This document shows positions 43,985 through 51,360 of a stretch of DNA of 64,000 nt, in pieces; position 1 is the first letter of the stretch, and each line of letters starts with the position of its first letter. The position numbers and the translations under genes are program-made. This stretch comes from CALHVX01 sp964640725 (GTDB lineage: Bacteria; Pseudomonadota; Gammaproteobacteria; Pseudomonadales; Azotimanducaceae): contig CAZXIJ010000002.1 of assembly GCA_964640725.1 (NCBI GenBank), positions 179,470 through 243,469 of the forward strand, given 5' to 3'. The notes below the pieces were generated by a model, which did not search any database, was not told the DNA's origin, and worked only from the letters and a program-made list of their open reading frames with translations.

Positions 43985-44395
43985 CTATTCTCCTCGGATG
44001 GCGGTCCGAAGACCGGTCAGCTTGCCGTTCAGAAAGCGGTACGCCGCCTGCCACTGAATGTTGTTTTCCGCCAGCGCCGCCTGCTCGATCTGGACATCGA
44101 CCGTGTTGCTGTCGGGCGATGGCATCCAGGGCTGGCGGTATTTGAGCGCTGGTTCGTGCTGCGCGCCCGGAGCTGGAAGATGCCGGGAACGGGTCTGCCA
44201 GGCCCGCATCGCACCCGGCTGCCCTTCTTTCCTTTCCAGCCGGGCGGACAGAGCAGCCCGGAAGTCCAGATCCCGCGCCTGGTATCCCGGAGTGTCAGCG
44301 TGGGCGATGTTGTTTGCGATCACGTTCATACGCTGCGCTCGCAGAGCCAGCGCAGCAGGATGGGGCCCGAGGGCATTGTCGAAAGAAATGGGCAT
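43985..44395 (-). CDS. flgB: Flagellar proximal rod protein FlgB
   Basis: Rod subunit of 136 residues and first gene of the flgBCDEFGHIJKL operon. Conserved N-terminus ALGPHPAALALRAQRMNVIA with NNIAHADTPGYQARDLDFRA; the C-terminus FSGRRRTAF-like frame shadow is not used, the real end is FLNGKLTGLRTAIRGE. A sigma-54 promoter lies 42-57 bases upstream. Confidence 0.95.
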   Translation of the reverse strand: MPISFDNALGPHPAALALRAQRMNVIANNIAHADTPGYQARDLDFRAALSARLERKEGQPGAMRAWQTRSRHLPAPGAQHEPALKYRQPWMPSPDSNTVDVQIEQAALAENNIQWQAAYRFLNGKLTGLRTAIRGE

Positions 44396-44436
44396 CGGCT
44401 GACAGCTACTCGCTCAAAGAGGTCGAACGGTGACAA

Positions 44437-44452
44437 AGCAATCCCCGTGCCA
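44437..44452 (-). promoter_or_regulatory. Sigma-54 promoter of flgBCDEFGHIJKL
   Basis: Minus-strand TGGCAC-GGGGA-TTGCT matches the sigma-54 consensus (TGGCAC-N5-TTGCW) at every position. It is 42 bases upstream of the flgB ATG. FleR or FleQ should activate it. It is the only clear sigma-54 site found in an intergenic region of the window. Confidence 0.9.
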
Positions 44453-44572
44453 AGCTGTTCAGCATCCTGCGTCCTGCAGGGAATCAGCGCTGCAGATCCG
44501 CAGCGCCGGGGCCCGAGCGCGATCGGGCAAACGCGCGTGAACTCTCAGACCGTCACAGTTCCCAGGCGCAGC

Positions 44573-44607
44573 GGCAACCGGTTGCCGCCCCTCGGCAACG
44601 GATTGCC
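44573..44607. promoter_or_regulatory. Two tandem GGCAA-N4-TTGCC inverted repeats, candidate enhancer
   Basis: GGCAACCGGTTGCC (44,573-44,586, inside a perfect 18-base palindrome at 44,571-44,588) and GGCAACGGATTGCC (44,594-44,607) have centres 21 bases apart, two helical turns. They lie about 120-155 bases upstream of the sigma-54 promoter, typical enhancer distance, and between flgB and flgA. Arm length and 14-base span resemble the published FleQ site type (GTCAA-N4-TTGAC). The rest of the 295-base gap (44,396-44,690) holds no further recognisable element and no convincing promoter for flgA. Confidence 0.55.
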
Positions 44608-44690
44608 GGCGGCGCACGAGCCAGATCAACGACGACGGCAAGTTGAGCAGCGGCTGCTACTACTTACACACCTGGTAGCTGGAACACTCG

Positions 44691-45533
44691 ATGACCGACA
44701 TAACGGCGCCTTGCTCCGAAACCCCGAAGCTGGCCGCACGCTGCGCCGCGCTCTGCGCCGCACTCTGCACAGGTCTCGGCCTGGCTCTGGCCACAGCGCA
44801 GGCAGCAGCGGTCACCGAAGCCCAGATCCGCCTGGCCGTCGGTGCCTACTACGCCGATGCCGGTGATCCGATACCGTTCGACGCGCAGTCCCTCAAGATC
44901 TCGCCCCTGCCCCGCTTTGTCGAAGAAACACCTTGTTCGCAGCTGATGATTGTGCCCCGTGGCCGAGTACCCGCTTTGTCCCTGGCGCTGTCCTGCGAGC
45001 AGCCGAAACCCTGGCGGGCTTACATCAGCGCCCGCGCCACCACGAGCAGTCGGATCATGACGGCCTGCCGCAGCTTGCCGAGGGGCACAGTGCTTCGGGC
45101 CGCAGATCTCTGTCCAGCCCAAGCAGCCCCAGGGACAGGCCAACTCGCGCTGACCAGCAGTACCGAGGCAGTAGGGCTCGCGACCAAGCGGCCGCTCGGT
45201 GCCGGTGCTGTGATCTACCATCATCAGCTGGCCCCAGCGGTTGTGGTGTCCCGAGGCGACCAGGTCACCATAGAGGCCCACCGCGGCGCGGCGCGGATCA
45301 GCGCGACCGGCAAAGCCGTTGGCAGCGGTGCCCGGGGCGAACAGATCGACGTCATCAACGCCGCATCCGGGCGGCGGCTGGCGGTCTGGGTGCTGGGGCC
45401 CGGACGAACCGGGACCAGAGCACCCGGACCCGATCCTGCGGCAGCGCCGCCTGACTTTTTCGAAAGCAGCGCTAAAGTTTCTAAAGGGACGGCCGTTAAG
45501 GGTCGCAGGATGCCGGGAAACCCCGGTCACTGA
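44691..45533 (+). CDS. flgA: P-ring assembly chaperone FlgA
   Basis: Periplasmic chaperone for FlgI, 280 residues, transcribed away from flgB. A signal peptide ends near residue 40 (GLGLALATAQAAA) after a longer than usual N-terminal part. The SAF domain is at about 140-215 (LPRGTVLRAADLCPA), and the C-terminal motif is VSRGDQVTIEAHRGAARISA with GEQIDVINAASGRRLAVWVL. The last ~45 residues are a Pro/Gly/Lys tail whose DNA carries the flgM promoter, which may explain why it is kept. Ribosome-binding site weak. Confidence 0.92.
   Translation: MTDITAPCSETPKLAARCAALCAALCTGLGLALATAQAAAVTEAQIRLAVGAYYADAGDPIPFDAQSLKISPLPRFVEETPCSQLMIVPRGRVPALSLALSCEQPKPWRAYISARATTSSRIMTACRSLPRGTVLRAADLCPAQAAPGTGQLALTSSTEAVGLATKRPLGAGAVIYHHQLAPAVVVSRGDQVTIEAHRGAARISATGKAVGSGARGEQIDVINAASGRRLAVWVLGPGRTGTRAPGPDPAAAPPDFFESSAKVSKGTAVKGRRMPGNPGH
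45473..45499 (+). promoter_or_regulatory. FliA (sigma-28) promoter of flgM, inside flgA
   Basis: TAAAGTTT, 11 bases, GCCGTTAA: the -35 is a perfect sigma-28 match. It lies within the last codons of flgA and ends 45 bases before the flgM ATG, giving flgMN late expression in addition to read-through from flgA. Confidence 0.9.
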
Positions 45534-45544
45534 GAGCTACAAGC

Positions 45545-45850
45545 ATGAATATTGACAAAATCGATGGCGCGCTGCCATCTGCCCCCAGGTCCGGGCCCGG
45601 TCCGGGCGCCAAGGGTGCCGACCAGCGGGCCGCCGCGAAAGCAGCTCTGGGCGGAGCGCAACGGGCAGAGCTGACGTTGAGTGACGTCGCGCAGTCTCTG
45701 AAGCCTCAAAGTGCCGGAAGCAGTGCCGGACAGATCGATACGCAGCGCGTGGAGCAGATTCGCCAGGCTATTGCCGATGGCACCTATCACATCGACACGG
45801 CACAGCTGGCCGAACGGTTTCTAGCCCTTGAAACGACTTTAGATCAATAA
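45545..45850 (+). CDS. flgM: Anti-sigma-28 factor FlgM
   Basis: FliA inhibitor of 101 residues that is exported once the hook is finished. The N-terminal half is disordered (Pro/Gly/Ala); the FliA-binding C-terminal helices read IDTQRVEQIRQAIADGTYHI followed by DTAQLAERFLALE, the FlgM signature. It starts 11 nt after flgA and has its own FliA promoter. HsbA-like STAS protein (16,118) is a possible second partner. Confidence 0.93.
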   Translation: MNIDKIDGALPSAPRSGPGPGAKGADQRAAAKAALGGAQRAELTLSDVAQSLKPQSAGSSAGQIDTQRVEQIRQAIADGTYHIDTAQLAERFLALETTLDQ

Positions 45851-45851
45851 C

Positions 45852-46301
45852 TTGAAAGTACTTTCTGCAGATCAAGTCAAAGCCTTGACCGAGCGTCTGA
45901 TCGCTCTGTTCGCCGCTTTGCAGGAAGCGCTCATCAATGAACGCAGCGCGCTGCAAGGCGATGACGCCCAGGGCCTGCAGGCGGCGGTGGACGCCAAGCA
46001 GGCCACGCTGAATGCTATTCACGAGGTCGCGCCGGGGCTGCGCCTGGACGAGCTGGGAACCCTGATCGCCGGCCTCTCGCCCGCAGAACGCAAAGAAACG
46101 GAACCGCGTCACAATCTGCTCGTGCAGCAGGCCGCGGCGGCGAAAGAGTACAACGCCGTTAACGGAAAGATCGTTCGACGCTCTCAACAATCAGTGCAAG
46201 GGGTGCTCAGTCTGATGACTGGCACCGACGATGCATTGACCTACAGCGAGCGCGGCGACACCCAGCGGACAACGGGGGCCAGCGCGTACGCGAAGGCCTG
46301 A
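45852..46301 (+). CDS. flgN: FlgK/FlgL export chaperone FlgN
   Basis: Helical chaperone of 149 residues directly after flgM. The start is TTG 45,852, one base after the flgM stop; there is no ribosome-binding site, so translation is probably coupled to flgM. Features fitting FlgN are the N-terminal LTERLIALFAALQEALINER SALQG stretch and helices through residue 125. Family conservation is low; the call rests on position behind flgM and helical content. Confidence 0.85.
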   Translation: MKVLSADQVKALTERLIALFAALQEALINERSALQGDDAQGLQAAVDAKQATLNAIHEVAPGLRLDELGTLIAGLSPAERKETEPRHNLLVQQAAAAKEYNAVNGKIVRRSQQSVQGVLSLMTGTDDALTYSERGDTQRTTGASAYAKA

Positions 46302-46315
46302 AGGACATACCGCAC

Positions 46316-47086
46316 ATGGCTTTTGGACTCCTGAAGAAACGCGCAGGAAGCGCGTCCGGAGACGGTCCTGGCACCCAGGACGGCAGCCGATACACTGACG
46401 ATGCGGAAACCATCGCCGCGGCGTTCCGACATTTCCGCGATCAGCGGACAACGCTGACGCTTCAGTTCCAGGAGCACAGCTCGCCCTATCAGGCCAAAGT
46501 GCTGGATGTTACGGACGGCGTCCTGCTCATCGAAGACATCCAGCCTCGAGAAGGGCTGCAGCACCTTCGCAATGCACGGCCTTTCTCCATCGCCGGTCGC
46601 AGCCAAGGCATGTACTTGTACGCCAACGGCATGCGCTGCCTGAGCAGCGAAGCCGAGCGCGGCATCCCCTACTTCCGCCTGGCACCGCCAGACTCTGTGC
46701 TGCACCAGCAGCGCCGGCGCTCCCAGCGCGTCGAGCTACCCATGACCGTGAAGGCGCAGGGTGCTCGCATCAGCGTGATGCGACAGGGGGCGGAGCTCTC
46801 CGGCGACATCCTTGATCTCTCTGCTGGTGGCCTGCGCGCGCAGTTCTTTGAGCAGCCGGCACCACTGCTGGTCGCGGAGGAGCGCCTGGAAGTGTGCGTG
46901 TTGCACATCCGCGACCAGCTGGATTTGACCAGCTGCGCCACGGTCCGGCACATCGACCATGACCCGGTCAGCGAGCAATTGAGCTGCGGCCTGGAACTTA
47001 CGGAGATGAGCGTGACGGACCGTCGCCGGCTCGAGCATTTCGTGCAGTCGCTCGCGAGCCGTCCGCCGATGCCAGTGGGGCACTAA
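46316..47086 (+). CDS. YcgR-like flagellar brake protein with PilZ domain
   Basis: A 256-residue protein with a YcgR-N domain (about 30-125) followed by a PilZ domain (about 130-245). The c-di-GMP contact motifs are intact: RRSQR (R134-R138, the RxxxR box) and DLSAGG (Asp167-Gly172, the DxSxxG box). YcgR proteins bind the motor and slow or bias it when c-di-GMP is high. It follows flgN by 14 nt with an AAGGA site, so it belongs to the flgAMN unit. The last 89 bases overlap the 3' end of the convergent glycosyltransferase gene. It is the only clear c-di-GMP receptor in the window. Confidence 0.9.
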   Translation: MAFGLLKKRAGSASGDGPGTQDGSRYTDDAETIAAAFRHFRDQRTTLTLQFQEHSSPYQAKVLDVTDGVLLIEDIQPREGLQHLRNARPFSIAGRSQGMYLYANGMRCLSSEAERGIPYFRLAPPDSVLHQQRRRSQRVELPMTVKAQGARISVMRQGAELSGDILDLSAGGLRAQFFEQPAPLLVAEERLEVCVLHIRDQLDLTSCATVRHIDHDPVSEQLSCGLELTEMSVTDRRRLEHFVQSLASRPPMPVGH

Positions 47087-47750
47087 TCGCTCTCGACGCC
47101 TGAACTCCCAAGCGGGGGGCGCTCCCGAAGGTCGCAAGAAAGCGATGCCAGTCTTCCAACCGGTCGACGTCCCATACGGTTTCAAGCTCCCGCACCGAAC
47201 AGCCTGCCGCTTTAAGCGCGGCGCAAGTCTGCGCCCTGACGCGCTCGGTGCCCCAGGCGATCCCGGAGAGCGGGTCTGTCATCAGCGCCACCTGACGATG
47301 CTGTAGCCCGATCAGCCCGAATCCGCCATCTTCTGCCGGTGCCAGAACTGCTTCGTGGTCCTGCAGTGCGTCGAAGGCCCTGGCAACCGTTTCTGAATCC
47401 ACCGTTGGGCAGTCTGCACCGACAATCACGGTGAGCCCACCGGGGTCCGTCTGGGCGTGTTGCACAAAGGTTTGCCACATGCGCTGGCCCAGATCGCGCC
47501 CTCGTTGGGCAAAGCGCTGAGCGTGCCAGCGACTGGCCCAGGCGCCCACAGTCTGGTGCTCTACGGACCCGGCGACCCACAGACATCGGTGTGTTTCCGG
47601 GCCAGGCTGCAGCTGCGTGATCGCATGTTCGACCAGGCGATCGTAGGCCAGCAGCGTTTCCGCATCGCCAAGGCTCTGCGCAAGCCGGGTCTTGACGGTC
47701 CCGATAATCGCGGGCCGCAGATACAGGCACAGAAAGCGACGACCTGTCAT
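46998..47750 (-). CDS. TIGR04282-type glycosyltransferase (DUF2064)
   Basis: A 250-residue GT-A-fold nucleotidyl/glycosyl transferase. Motifs: TVKTRLAQSLGDAETLLAYD near the N-terminus, VIVGADCPTVDSE (metal site) and LAPAEDGGFGLIGLQ, LSGIAWGTERVRAQT. These match the family named rSAM/selenodomain-associated transferase 1. The domain ends near residue 207 (WHRFLATFG); the last ~43 residues are low-complexity and run antisense into the PilZ gene. It is coupled to the next transferase by an ATGA overlap. No arsenosugar-type radical SAM gene lies nearby. Substrate unknown. Confidence 0.85.
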   Translation of the reverse strand: MTGRRFLCLYLRPAIIGTVKTRLAQSLGDAETLLAYDRLVEHAITQLQPGPETHRCLWVAGSVEHQTVGAWASRWHAQRFAQRGRDLGQRMWQTFVQHAQTDPGGLTVIVGADCPTVDSETVARAFDALQDHEAVLAPAEDGGFGLIGLQHRQVALMTDPLSGIAWGTERVRAQTCAALKAAGCSVRELETVWDVDRLEDWHRFLATFGSAPRLGVQASRAISAPLASADGSRATARNARAGDGPSRSSP

Positions 47751-48463
47751 CGCGGCAACTGCTCCGCCGACCTGGGTGCCGCCGCCGGATTGCCGTAATA
47801 CCGTTGGGCCAGCACCTCAGCGGGGGTGCCCAGATAGTACTTCAGCCGAAACTGCCACATGGCGAATACGGTGCGCCAGATACCTCGCCGCTGCCAGCGC
47901 CGGGCCGAGGTGCGTAAGGGGCCAGCGAGGACTTGCGGCGACGTCAGCCGGCGCAGGCGCTTACTGAGCTCGATATCTTCCATGAGGGCCTGCGGCGGAA
48001 AGCCGCCGATCTGCGACAGTAGATCCCTGTGCACGACAATGCCCTGATCGCCCGTACAGATGCTGGTCATCCTGGCGCGCAGATTCATCATGGCGCTGAC
48101 CAGGCGCAGAGAGCGGCCAGGGGCATCGATCCGGACGTTAAATCTGCCCCACCCAGGCCCATGCAGCGATTCCAGCTGCGCCAGCGCGTTGCCGGGCAGC
48201 TGCGTGTCGGCGTGAAGAAACCAAAGCCAGGTCCCCCTTGCTGCTTCTGCGCCGGCCGCAAGCTGCTCGCCCCGGCTCGGCCGTGCACAGGCAACCAGCC
48301 GGGGGGTGCCGGCAGCGTCTGACAGCACGGGCCGGTCACCCGCGTAAGCAATCACGATATCCACGCCAGAGTCTGACAGCGCTGGCAGCAGACGGTTCAG
48401 CGCAGCATCGTCCTGATAGACGGGCACAATGATGGACAGTTCATGAGTCAGCACGCGCTGCAA
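47747..48463 (-). CDS. TIGR04283-type family 2 glycosyltransferase
   Basis: A 238-residue GT2 transferase. The nucleotide-sugar fold starts at LSIIVPVYQDD, the metal-binding DxD-type region is LWFLHADTQLP, and the acceptor region has GDQGIVVHRDLLSQIGGFPP and ALMEDIELSKRLRR. It matches the family called rSAM/selenodomain-associated transferase 2, which pairs with the previous gene, here by a four-base overlap. The C-terminal FRLKYYLGTPAEVLAQRYYG is typical. Role in the cell unknown. Confidence 0.87.
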   Translation of the reverse strand: MQRVLTHELSIIVPVYQDDAALNRLLPALSDSGVDIVIAYAGDRPVLSDAAGTPRLVACARPSRGEQLAAGAEAARGTWLWFLHADTQLPGNALAQLESLHGPGWGRFNVRIDAPGRSLRLVSAMMNLRARMTSICTGDQGIVVHRDLLSQIGGFPPQALMEDIELSKRLRRLTSPQVLAGPLRTSARRWQRRGIWRTVFAMWQFRLKYYLGTPAEVLAQRYYGNPAAAPRSAEQLPR

Positions 48464-48487
48464 TGTGCCTGATGCGCGCCGGCAGCG

Positions 48488-48799
48488 CTAGTCAGGCGTT
48501 ACGTCGCAGATGGCAACGGGCACCTGCTGCTGCGCCGAAGGTTGCCACAGCTGTGCCCGGCGGCAATTTCGAGCCCCCGCCGGCGGTGGGGCCAGCGGGG
48601 GCTGGGCGCCGATGCGCGCGGGGGCGGCGGGCGTGCCAGGACGGCTGCAATCTGTTGCCGCGGTGCACCGGTTGACGCCCTGCTGGGCCGCTGCGACCTC
48701 GCTGCAAAGGGTCAGCGCCCGGCCATCGACACAGGCGCATCCGCAGGGGAGCTGGGTCGCCAGCGCCAGGGCGCCGTGCAGCAAAAGCAGATAGAACAT
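48488..48799 (-). CDS. Small secreted Cys-rich protein, family unassigned
   Basis: A 103-residue protein with an AGAGGGG ribosome-binding site and an N-terminal signal-like segment FYLLLLHGALALATQ. The mature start is PCGCACVDGRALTLCSEV, with more cysteines at NRC, TDCSR, ARNC and AICD: eight in all. I have the impression of a widespread small proteobacterial secreted family with this CACVDG start but cannot name it. An open frame of 70 codons on the other strand is judged a shadow. Confidence 0.6.
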   Translation of the reverse strand: MFYLLLLHGALALATQLPCGCACVDGRALTLCSEVAAAQQGVNRCTAATDCSRPGTPAAPARIGAQPPLAPPPAGARNCRRAQLWQPSAQQQVPVAICDVTPD

Positions 48800-48878
48800 G
48801 GGGAACCCCTCTGATTTCAGAGCTCCAGTTTGCCGCGTCGCGCAGGCAGCTCGTGCCAGTCAGGCACTGCGTCGCCTG

Positions 48879-49238
48879 TCAGTCTCCGCGTTTCGGCACC
48901 CGGGGCGTGGTCGCACTGCGAGACCGCACCAGCGCCAGCCGGGCACAGGTATCGGAGCAATAGCGAGCACCCGCGTAGGGGGAAAAGGCTTCCTCGCAGG
49001 TCAGGCACAGGCGCTCGTCGTCGCCGCGCTCCCGGAGCTCCTGCAGGGCCCCGCGCCGCCGGGTCTCCAGCAGGTGCCGCACCGCACCGTTGCGCTCGCA
49101 AATCAGCCGGAACTCCCGGTCCCCAAGGTCAAGCAGCTCGAGAATCTGGCTGACCGACAATTTTGGCGAGCGCAGCAGCAACCCGAGCGCCTGCTCGATC
49201 GCGTCATCGGGTTGCGGCTTGGGGTCGGATTCCGTCAC
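48879..49238 (-). CDS. Hypothetical protein with C-terminal Cys4 zinc-finger-like motif
   Basis: A 119-residue protein starting at GTG 49,238. The N-terminal half looks like a helix-turn-helix or helical bundle (SVSQILELLDLGDREFRLIC). The C-terminal part has CLTCEEAFSPYAGARYCSDTC, four cysteines spaced as in a treble-clef or zinc ribbon. It lies between the cyclase and the small Cys-rich gene on the same strand, with 147 bases upstream and 79 downstream that hold no clear element. Possibly DNA- or RNA-binding; no function assigned. Confidence 0.65.
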   Translation of the reverse strand: MTESDPKPQPDDAIEQALGLLLRSPKLSVSQILELLDLGDREFRLICERNGAVRHLLETRRRGALQELRERGDDERLCLTCEEAFSPYAGARYCSDTCARLALVRSRSATTPRVPKRGD

Positions 49239-49385
49239 GAAGCTCTGGTTGCTGGCTGCATAAACATCTTTCAGGATCTCAAAGGTAACCTGAGCGCAGG
49301 GTGAACCGTTTCACTAGCTGCCTTACGAACCGCCTCAGTCACGGCTGCAGGGCCCTGCCCGGCCCGAGGCCTGGACGCCAGGCCA

Positions 49386-51296
49386 TCAGCGCTCTGCCGA
49401 GGTGCCTGACAGCACGTACAGGCGTTCACTGCCGTAACCCTTGGGCAACACGCGCTCGCCGGCATAGGCCAGGTCAAAACCGTGCCCGGCTTCGAGCGCC
49501 AGCAGCGCGGCAAACTGCTGGGTCGTCAGAATCTGGTTCTCCGGCGCCACCGGCTCGACCCGTGCTGCCTTGCTTGTGTGCCGGCCGGTGTAGTTCAGGG
49601 TGTCGGTCAGAGGATCGACGCAGGCCAGCAACGGCCCCGCATGCAGCGCAATCCTGATCTTCAGATCCAGGTCCGTGAACTCTGCCAGGCGTTCCCGAAA
49701 CAGCTGGTTGATCGCCAACCCGAACTCCGCGGCGGCGACCGCAGAGTCCAACACAAAGTAAAACGCATCGCCAAAACTCTGGCTCAGCCGTGGCGGGCTG
49801 ACGTGGCTGCGACACAGCCGGCCAAGCTGCGGCAATACCTGCTCGTAAAACCGCTCGATGTCGGCCTCGCTGAGACGGCTGTAACCGACGATATCTGCGA
49901 ACACGAGGCCCATGAGCTGGCGTTTATGCCGGTGCCCTGTCGGCAGCGCTTCCGGTACCGGCAGCTGGACGCCCGTGTGCGAGCCAAGCGCGTCGATCGG
50001 CAGGCCCTGCCGCTGCCACAGCCCCATGCAGTCCGCGGTGCCCCCTGGCAGGCCGTCGCTGCCATCCCAGACAGAGATACCACGGACTGAGGCACCGAGC
50101 TCCTGCGCCTTCAGCTGGGCGAAACCCAGCATCACCCGATTGCCGAAATCGAAGGCCGACGCATCGAGCGGGTCCACCTTCTCGCTGACCACCGTCAGCG
50201 AGCTGGCTCGCTCCAGCACCCGATGAAAGCGGGGCACCCAAGCGTCGTCAGGCTCGCTGGCAACGCTCAGGGCAAGAAAACTCTCGACCTCCATCGGCAG
50301 CACGACATGCGCTTCGCCGCCCCGTTCAAGGAGGGCCTCGAGGAACAGCAAGTCAGCGCCGTTCGCCGCGGCAGCGTAGCCGATCTCTACCCGCCGCTGG
50401 ACAAGCAACTGATCCAGGGCACGGCGCACCGCAGGCTCCGCGGTCGCCGGAAATCGCGGCGAGGCTCGACCGGGCTCATCGATAAGGTGACCACTGAACA
50501 CTGCGATGGACGGCAGCGAGAAAGCCGCGTCCAGCCGGTCTCGCGGCAATGCCAGGTCCTGCAAAAGCTCTCGTGCCTGGCGCACCGTAGAGCCGAGCGT
50601 ATTCCAGTCCCGGCGCGAGGACGCGGCAAGCGCTGCTTTCGCGTAGCTGGCCTGCGCGTCTGCCACCCGTCCCAGGATCAGCTGCGCCTCGGCGCGCGTT
50701 GCCAGCGCCCAGTCATCGCCCGCGGCTCCGGCAGCCGCTTCGCGGTCCAGGGTTTGAAGGACCTGCAGCGCCAGGGCTTGAGCGATGTCCGTACGGCCCG
50801 CTCGCAGCGCCAAGGCCGCCGCGTTGATGCCCGGATAGGTATCGCCGGTCGCGTCGAAGGCACGCTGGTAGTGCGCCTGGCCGCGCAGCCAATGGCGTTG
50901 CGCATCTTCGGCGCTCGCGGCCCGGCGAGCCAGATCTTTCTCGGTGCGGCCCAGCAGGCCGAGGGTTTCGGAATCGCTGTGGCCGTCTGCAAGCAGAGTC
51001 ATCAGTGTTCGGGCTGCGGTCACAGGCGCGCCGGTATTGGCCAGCGCCCAGGCTCGCAGGTGCTCGATCTCGGGGCTCAGCGGCAAGGATTCCGGGGGCA
51101 GCAACTCCAGCGCGTCCCGCGACAGCCCCCGGCGAACAAGGCCCCGAACCAGCGCCGTTCGAGCGGCAGGAGCGCTGGACCAGTCCTCGACCGCCTGAGC
51201 TCGCCTGAGCAGGGTCCTGAGCGGTGCAGCGGTGCCAAGGCGATCAAATTCCCGGAGCAAATCCGCCAGTTCCTCGGCTGTGGGGCGTTCCGTCAT
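49386..51296 (-). CDS. Multidomain signalling protein: TRAFs-binding region, Rossmann-like region, class III nucleotide cyclase
   Basis: A 636-residue soluble protein. Residues ~85-250 are helical repeats of the TRAFs-binding (DUF4071) type (GLLGRTEKDLARRA, GDTYPGINAAALALRAGRT). Residues ~262-440 form an alpha/beta region (SIAVFSGHLIDEPG, then LPMEVESFLALSV) that may be a SLOG-like nucleotide-sensing fold. Residues ~455-630 are a class III cyclase with both metal aspartates (Asp468 in FADIVGYS, Asp510 in SFGDAFYF) and the transition-state Arg579; the paired Asn is Ser575 (HTSKAARVEP). Product could be cAMP or cGMP or none. It is transcribed alone, back to back with the amidohydrolase. Confidence 0.8.
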   Translation of the reverse strand: MTERPTAEELADLLREFDRLGTAAPLRTLLRRAQAVEDWSSAPAARTALVRGLVRRGLSRDALELLPPESLPLSPEIEHLRAWALANTGAPVTAARTLMTLLADGHSDSETLGLLGRTEKDLARRAASAEDAQRHWLRGQAHYQRAFDATGDTYPGINAAALALRAGRTDIAQALALQVLQTLDREAAAGAAGDDWALATRAEAQLILGRVADAQASYAKAALAASSRRDWNTLGSTVRQARELLQDLALPRDRLDAAFSLPSIAVFSGHLIDEPGRASPRFPATAEPAVRRALDQLLVQRRVEIGYAAAANGADLLFLEALLERGGEAHVVLPMEVESFLALSVASEPDDAWVPRFHRVLERASSLTVVSEKVDPLDASAFDFGNRVMLGFAQLKAQELGASVRGISVWDGSDGLPGGTADCMGLWQRQGLPIDALGSHTGVQLPVPEALPTGHRHKRQLMGLVFADIVGYSRLSEADIERFYEQVLPQLGRLCRSHVSPPRLSQSFGDAFYFVLDSAVAAAEFGLAINQLFRERLAEFTDLDLKIRIALHAGPLLACVDPLTDTLNYTGRHTSKAARVEPVAPENQILTTQQFAALLALEAGHGFDLAYAGERVLPKGYGSERLYVLSGTSAER

Positions 51297-51360
51297 CGCA
51301 AGCTCCAGTGCGGCACGACTGTGGCAAGATGCGCCGGTTCAACAGGAGCTATCGAACCTC

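Noticed and set aside
46155..46162. GCCGTTAA, a FliA -10-like sequence within flgN
   Set aside because: No TAAA-type -35 at the right distance.
48463..48675. 70-codon plus-strand frame
   Set aside because: Antisense to the Cys-rich gene, Ala/Arg-rich with no signal; typical high-GC shadow.
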